Source: Chryseobacterium sp. ON_d1 (lineage in GTDB: Bacteria > Bacteroidota > Bacteroidia > Flavobacteriales > Weeksellaceae). Taken from it: 64,000 nt of DNA. Positions 59,818 through 64,000 of this stretch are shown in pieces. The notes beneath the pieces were generated by a model. It was given only the letters and a program-made list of their open reading frames with translations, had not been told where the DNA came from and did not search any database. Location of the stretch: contig NZ_BJTC01000002.1 of the NCBI RefSeq assembly GCF_006829085.1, positions 372,001 through 436,000 on the forward strand, given 5' to 3'. The position numbers were made by a program, and so were the translations under genes. Each line of letters begins with the position of its first letter. Position 1 is the first letter of the stretch.

Positions 59818-59874
59818 AACCACCCCGTCAAAAATTCTTTGAATTTTCGCCACCCCTCCACAGGAGGGGAATTC
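59818..59874 (-). repeat. 57-bp dispersed repeat, copy 2
   Basis: Begins AACCACCCCGTCAAAAATTC and ends GGGGAATTC on the plus strand. It is the near-perfect inverse of 49994-50050; the two differ only in the small loop of the CCTC/GAGG stem. It lies between the Rrf2 and acetyltransferase genes. Confidence 0.8.
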
Positions 59875-59904
59875 CCAGTCCTTCATTTGTAATATGAGAC
59901 CAGT

Positions 59905-60399
59905 TTACTCTTTCTGTAAAATAAAATAAGCCAGCTCTCTGTCTTCTCGTGCAAGATTTTCAGTTCTGTTGAAACCACTTTTCAGAAGTACTTTTTGAGA
60001 TCCGATATTATCAAGATCGGTTACTGCCACAATATCTTTTTGGTGATTAAGAGAGGAACAGTATTCAACAAGTGCTTTACATACTTCTGTTCCGAGTCCT
60101 TTTCCCCAGTAATTTTCTCCTAAGGTATACCCTATTTCTATTTGTTCGGGATTGTCCAGGAATACTCTTGCAAGACACATTCCTACAAAATCATGGTTTT
60201 CAGCATTAAATACTCCCCATCTGCTGAAGGATCCTTCTTTATAATCTGCCAATGCTTTGTCGAACATTTCTTTGTATTCCTCCTGGGTTTTGTACGGAAG
60301 GTAGCGGGTTACATTTTCATTTTCGAAAAGATGAGAGAATAAAGGGAATTCTTCCGGAGTAAATTCGCGGATAATGATGATGTCGTTTTTATAGTACAT
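59905..60399 (-). CDS. GNAT-family N-acetyltransferase (RimJ/RimL-like)
   Basis: A 164-residue protein with the GNAT fold: IREFTPEEFPLFSHL at the start, FVGMCLARVFLD, IEIGYTLGENYWGKGLGTEV (the acetyl-CoA loop with the usual GxGxG-like spacing), and NIGSQKVLLKSGF. The type is close to acetyltransferases that modify ribosomal-protein N-termini or small metabolites. The substrate is unknown. It is divergent from the Xaa-Pro aminopeptidase gene. Confidence 0.88.
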   Translation of the reverse strand: MYYKNDIIIIREFTPEEFPLFSHLFENENVTRYLPYKTQEEYKEMFDKALADYKEGSFSRWGVFNAENHDFVGMCLARVFLDNPEQIEIGYTLGENYWGKGLGTEVCKALVEYCSSLNHQKDIVAVTDLDNIGSQKVLLKSGFNRTENLAREDRELAYFILQKE

Positions 60400-60548
60400 T
60401 GAAATGGTATAATGAAATTAGGCGATACGATAAAATTACATAAATAAACTCAGAACCTATCATAAAAATCTAAACTTTCTTGTAACAAAGAAGTCTTTCA
60501 ACGATACAAATCATACATTAAACCTCTAAATAAAAAACTATTCATAAT

Positions 60549-61943
60549 ATGTTTTCAGCAGCCACCTATCAGGACAGAAGAACCGTATTGCAAACCAATG
60601 TAGAAAGCGGAATTCTATTGTTTTTGGGAAATATAGAGAATCCGGTGAACTTTGAGCACAATCCTTATTATTTCCGCCAGGACAGTACTTATTTATATTA
60701 TTTCGGAATCCAGGAACCCCGTATTGCGGCTATTATGGATATCGATGAAAATAAAACGATTGTTTTCGGAGATGAACTGAGTATTGATGATATTGTTTGG
60801 ATGGGCAGACAGGAAACGCTGAAAGAGAAAAGTCTGAAATCTGGTGTACAGGAAACACTGCCTTATGCGGAACTTTCTCAATATATTGAAAAAGCGCAGA
60901 CTTCGGGTAGAAAAGTGCATTATCTTCCTCCATATCAGTCTTTCAATAAAATTTTACTGGCAGATCTTCTTGGGATTAAAATTGCTGAATTACAGCCTTC
61001 AGTGGAAATGATCAAAGCAGTTGTAAAGCAACGTTCCATTAAAGAACCTCAGGAAATCGTTCAGATAGAACAAGCGGTAAACGTATCCAATGAAATGCAT
61101 CTGCTGGCAATGCTTGCAGCGAAACCTGGAATGAAAGAATATGAAATTGCCAATGCAATTCAACATCTTGCGGGTAATAAAGAATGCCAGATGTCTTATC
61201 CTCCTATCGTAACCATAAACGGAGGTATTCTTCATAACCATTACCGTCTTAATACGATGAAAGAAGGAGATCTGTTTCTGAATGATTCCGGAGCTGAAAC
61301 TTCAATGGGATATGCCGGAGATCTTACGAGAACATTTCCTGTGAGCAAGACTTTTACTACAAAGCAAAAGGACATGTATGAAGTAGTTCTGAATGCTTTT
61401 AATAATGCCCAAAGTCTTCTGAAACCAGGAATTCGATTTAAAGATATTCACCTGAAAGCAGCTCAGCACCTTGTAGAAGGTCTTATTGATCTTGGTCTGA
61501 TGAAAGGAAATCCTGAAGAAGCTGTAAAGAATCACGCTCATACCCTGTTTTTCCAGTGCGGACTTGGCCATATGATGGGACTTGATGTACATGATATGGA
61601 AGATCTCGGTGAACAATATATCGGCTATACCGAAGCAGAACCAAAAGATACCAAAACATTCGGCCTGAAATCACTACGTTTAGGAAAAGAACTGGAATCC
61701 GGTTTTGTAGTAACCGTTGAACCGGGTATTTATATGATTCCTGATTTGATTGACATGTGGCAGGCTGAAAATAAAAACGCGGACTTTATTAATTATGATA
61801 AAGTAAATGAATACAGAAACTTCGGGGGGATTCGTGTAGAAGATGATTTCCTGATCACAGATAACGGTTACAGACTCCTTGGCAACGGTTTGATTAAAAC
61901 CGTTGAAGACATTGAAAATTACAGAGCTGAACATTTAGCTTAA
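60549..61943 (+). CDS. pepP: Xaa-Pro aminopeptidase (aminopeptidase P)
   Basis: A 464-residue M24 metallopeptidase. The N-terminal ~170 residues are the AMP_N-type domain (DSTYLYYFGIQEP). The catalytic pita-bread domain has the metal ligands in order: Asp in LNDSGAETSMG and AGDLTRTFP, His in CGLGHMMGLDVHD, Glu in TVEPGIYMIP and Glu in IRVEDDFLI. It removes an N-terminal residue next to proline in the cytoplasm. The dipeptidyl peptidase gene follows 14 bp later, so the two proline-related peptidases are probably cotranscribed. Confidence 0.95.
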   Translation: MFSAATYQDRRTVLQTNVESGILLFLGNIENPVNFEHNPYYFRQDSTYLYYFGIQEPRIAAIMDIDENKTIVFGDELSIDDIVWMGRQETLKEKSLKSGVQETLPYAELSQYIEKAQTSGRKVHYLPPYQSFNKILLADLLGIKIAELQPSVEMIKAVVKQRSIKEPQEIVQIEQAVNVSNEMHLLAMLAAKPGMKEYEIANAIQHLAGNKECQMSYPPIVTINGGILHNHYRLNTMKEGDLFLNDSGAETSMGYAGDLTRTFPVSKTFTTKQKDMYEVVLNAFNNAQSLLKPGIRFKDIHLKAAQHLVEGLIDLGLMKGNPEEAVKNHAHTLFFQCGLGHMMGLDVHDMEDLGEQYIGYTEAEPKDTKTFGLKSLRLGKELESGFVVTVEPGIYMIPDLIDMWQAENKNADFINYDKVNEYRNFGGIRVEDDFLITDNGYRLLGNGLIKTVEDIENYRAEHLA

Positions 61944-61957
61944 TTGAAATAATACCT

Positions 61958-64000
61958 ATGAAGAAAATAAAAAAACTAACGATTATTGCATTGTACTTCC
62001 TGTGTCTGTCGCCTCTTGCGGCACAAAAAACACAATGGACTCCGGATGGCAATGCATACTATTCTGTTACTAAAAAAGGAGTTGAAGTTGTAGATGTACT
62101 GCACCCGGGAAAAGATCAGACGCTTTTAAGCAGCAGTGAACTAATCCCTGCCGGAAGTACTGAAGCATTGCAGGTACAGAGTTTTCAGGTATCTCCCGAT
62201 GATAAAAGCTTGCTGCTTTTTGCCAATACCAAAAAAGTATGGAGAGATAATACCCGTGGGGATTACTGGATTTTTGATAAAAATACCAAAAAACTTACCC
62301 AGCTTGGAAAAGGTTTACCAGATTCATCACTGATGTTTGCAAAGTATTCACCGGACGGTAAAAAAGTGGCTTATGTGTCCAAACATAATATTTATATTGA
62401 GGATCTTGCAAATAATCAGCAGACTAAGATTACTACAGATGGTACAGACGGAATGATCAACGGTACTTTTGATTGGGTATATGAAGAAGAATTCGGAACT
62501 CAGGATGGTTTCAGATGGTCTCCGGATGGCAATAAAATAGCGTATTGGAAGCTGGATGCCCGTGGTACAAAGAATTTCCTGATGATCAACAATACAGACA
62601 GCCTGTATTCCTTTACCATTCCGGTAGAATATCCAAAGGTTGGAGAAAACCCTTCCGGATGCAGTATCTGGTTTTATGATCTTGCCTCTAAATCTTCAAA
62701 AAAAGCTGATATTGCGGGTGATGAAATGCAAAACTATATTCCAAGAATGGAATGGGTGCTGGATTCCAAATCCGTTATTCTGCAGCAATTGAACAGAAAA
62801 CAGAATCAAAGTAAAATTATTGTCGCAGATGCCAATTCAGGAAGCAGTAAAGCGATTTATACAGAAACCGATGCTGCATGGATTGATATAAAATCCCGCT
62901 GGAATGACAATGATCCAAAGGGCTGGGACTGGATTGATAATGGAAAAGAATTCTTATGGCTTTCTGAGAAAGACGGATGGAGGCATATTTATAAAATAGA
63001 TATGAACGGTAAGGAAACATTGATTACGAAAGATGCTTTCGATGTGATTAAGCCGGAGTTTTTTGATGTTCAGAACAAACAGATTTACTTTTTAGCTTCT
63101 CCAAATAATGCCACTCAGAAATACCTGTATAAAGTAAGCATGAAAGGAGGAAATGCCCAAAAAGTGACCCCGGAAGCCTATAAAGGTTCCAACGAATATA
63201 CCATTTCTCCTAATGGAAAAATTGCCATGTTTACCAATAACAGCATCAATGCATTTTCAGCAGATGCAGTGGTATCACTGCCGGAGCATAAAGAGCTTGT
63301 AGCTGCCAAAAGATCTGCGAAAGCTGATCCTGCAAAGTCTAAAACTGAATTTTTTCAGATTACGACACAGGATGGTATTACATTAGATGGATGGGTAGTA
63401 AAGCCTAAGAATTTTGACCCCAATAAAAAATATCCTATCGTCTTTACAGTATATGGAGAACCCGCTATGCAAACAGTAACAGACGAATTTTATACCGGCT
63501 GGAATTGGTTATATGCAGGAGATATGGCGGAAGACGGCTATTTATACGTTTCTCTTGAAAACCGTGGAACACCCGCTCCAAGAGGCCGTGAATGGAGAAA
63601 ATCTGTCTACAGAAAAATAGGCCAGATGAATATCCGTGACCAAGCAATGGGAGCCAAAGCTTTATTTGCAAAATGGCCGTATGTGGATACTTCAAGAGTT
63701 GCCGTATGGGGCTGGAGCGGCGGAGGTTCTTCTACCCTGAACCTTTTAGGACAATATCCGGATATTTACCAGACGGGTATTGCCATTGCACCGGTTGCCA
63801 ATCAGTTGTTCTATGACAATATCTATCAGGAACGTTATATGGGGCTTCCTCAGGAGAACAGAGAAGACTTTGTCAACGGTTCCCCACTCGCCTATGCTAA
63901 AAATTTAAAAGGAAACCTTTTACTGGTTCACGGAACAGGTGATGATAATGTGCATTACCAGAATACGGAGGTATACATTAATGAACTGGTAAAATACAAC
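61958..64000 (+). CDS. dipeptidyl peptidase IV-family serine peptidase (partial, window end)
   Basis: The ATG at 61958 opens a frame that stays open to the window end: 681 complete codons. The signal peptide ends near PLAAQ (residue 22). Residues ~30-440 are the beta-propeller (YYSVTKKGVEVVDVL, SPDGKKVAYVSKHNIY, FDWVYEEEFGTQDGFRWSPDG, which carries the double-Glu site that holds the substrate N-terminus). The peptidase domain follows: GWSGGGS with catalytic Ser587 and GTGDDNVHYQ with catalytic Asp662. The catalytic His should fall ~30 residues later, beyond the window. It cleaves X-Pro dipeptides, or tripeptides, from exported peptides. It is probably periplasmic. Confidence 0.93.
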   Translation, partial: MKKIKKLTIIALYFLCLSPLAAQKTQWTPDGNAYYSVTKKGVEVVDVLHPGKDQTLLSSSELIPAGSTEALQVQSFQVSPDDKSLLLFANTKKVWRDNTRGDYWIFDKNTKKLTQLGKGLPDSSLMFAKYSPDGKKVAYVSKHNIYIEDLANNQQTKITTDGTDGMINGTFDWVYEEEFGTQDGFRWSPDGNKIAYWKLDARGTKNFLMINNTDSLYSFTIPVEYPKVGENPSGCSIWFYDLASKSSKKADIAGDEMQNYIPRMEWVLDSKSVILQQLNRKQNQSKIIVADANSGSSKAIYTETDAAWIDIKSRWNDNDPKGWDWIDNGKEFLWLSEKDGWRHIYKIDMNGKETLITKDAFDVIKPEFFDVQNKQIYFLASPNNATQKYLYKVSMKGGNAQKVTPEAYKGSNEYTISPNGKIAMFTNNSINAFSADAVVSLPEHKELVAAKRSAKADPAKSKTEFFQITTQDGITLDGWVVKPKNFDPNKKYPIVFTVYGEPAMQTVTDEFYTGWNWLYAGDMAEDGYLYVSLENRGTPAPRGREWRKSVYRKIGQMNIRDQAMGAKALFAKWPYVDTSRVAVWGWSGGGSSTLNLLGQYPDIYQTGIAIAPVANQLFYDNIYQERYMGLPQENREDFVNGSPLAYAKNLKGNLLLVHGTGDDNVHYQNTEVYINELVKYN

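Noticed and set aside
1..64000. tRNA, rRNA and CRISPR arrays
   Set aside because: I looked for T-arm-like GGTTCGAATCC variants, conserved rRNA blocks and regularly spaced direct repeats of 25-40 bp and found none.

Overview
The window looks like chromosomal DNA of a Bacteroidota bacterium, most likely a Chryseobacterium-like member of the Flavobacteriales/Weeksellaceae. Indications seen in the sequence are low GC, a T9SS type A sorting domain on a secreted protein, Flavobacteria-type promoters (TTTG then TAnnTTTG), bacteriocin-like peptides with an MKxLKKLxRxELKxISG leader, TonB-dependent and YaiO-type outer-membrane proteins, and many lineage-type intergenic repeats. No tRNA, rRNA, CRISPR array, transposase gene or phage structural gene was found. 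The genus is an inference from gene content.

Layout. 0-5.3 kb: a hydrolase, an AraC regulator, a YdcF-type protein, an EamA transporter and a VOC protein, then a decayed gene. The AraC gene appears to have taken its promoter and first codons from a copy of the VOC gene. 5.5-16.4 kb: an accessory-looking region with a TPR/DUF6624 protein, an orphan protein, a DUF5675 protein paired with a large secreted protein ending in a PDZ-like domain, a DoxX-like membrane protein, a phosphotransferase, an esterase, a BspA-like T9SS cargo and a Gly/Val-rich bacteriocin-like peptide. Two distant genes here share a 45-bp promoter/operator element. 16.4-18.3 kb: an S24-type XRE repressor and exonuclease III. 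18.4-28.5 kb: a signalling and envelope-polysaccharide module made of a 1301-aa hybrid histidine kinase, a receiver protein, a HEAT-repeat membrane protein and a GT2 glycosyltransferase fused to an LtaS-like transferase, facing a TPR-YaiO outer-membrane barrel. 28.8-33.2 kb: an ECF sigma/anti-sigma pair divergent from MsrB, fasciclin and two ferritin-like proteins. 33.2-36.8 kb: a metal locus with Tat-exported alkaline phosphatase, CobW-type GTPase, MerC-like protein and a Zur-like Fur regulator with matching operators. 36.8-45.5 kb: small hypothetical genes, a Cys-rich bacteriocin-like peptide, a Nudix hydrolase, an AraC regulator divergent from a polysaccharide deacetylase and DoxX, an epimerase and third AraC regulator, a truncated DJ-1/PfpI gene and repeat elements. 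45.5-59.8 kb: a near-complete assimilatory sulfate-reduction cluster (siroheme dehydrogenase-TSUP fusion, TonB receptor, cysI, cysJ, cobA, cysK, cysE, cysN, cysD, cysH and an Rrf2 regulator). 59.9-64 kb: an acetyltransferase, Xaa-Pro aminopeptidase and a dipeptidyl peptidase IV-like gene cut by the window end.

How the genes work together. The cys cluster can take sulfate through APS (CysND), sulfite (CysH, with the Cys pairs of APS-type reductases), sulfide (CysIJ, with siroheme made by CobA and the Met8-like fusion) and cysteine (CysE, CysK), probably under the Rrf2 protein. The 18-28 kb module plausibly couples multi-input phosphorelay signalling to synthesis, decoration and export of a surface polymer. 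The strongest candidates for undescribed biology are the GT2-LtaS fusion module, the promoter/N-terminus capture by the AraC gene, the twin 45-bp promoter elements, the two leader-type peptides and the siroheme-TSUP fusion.
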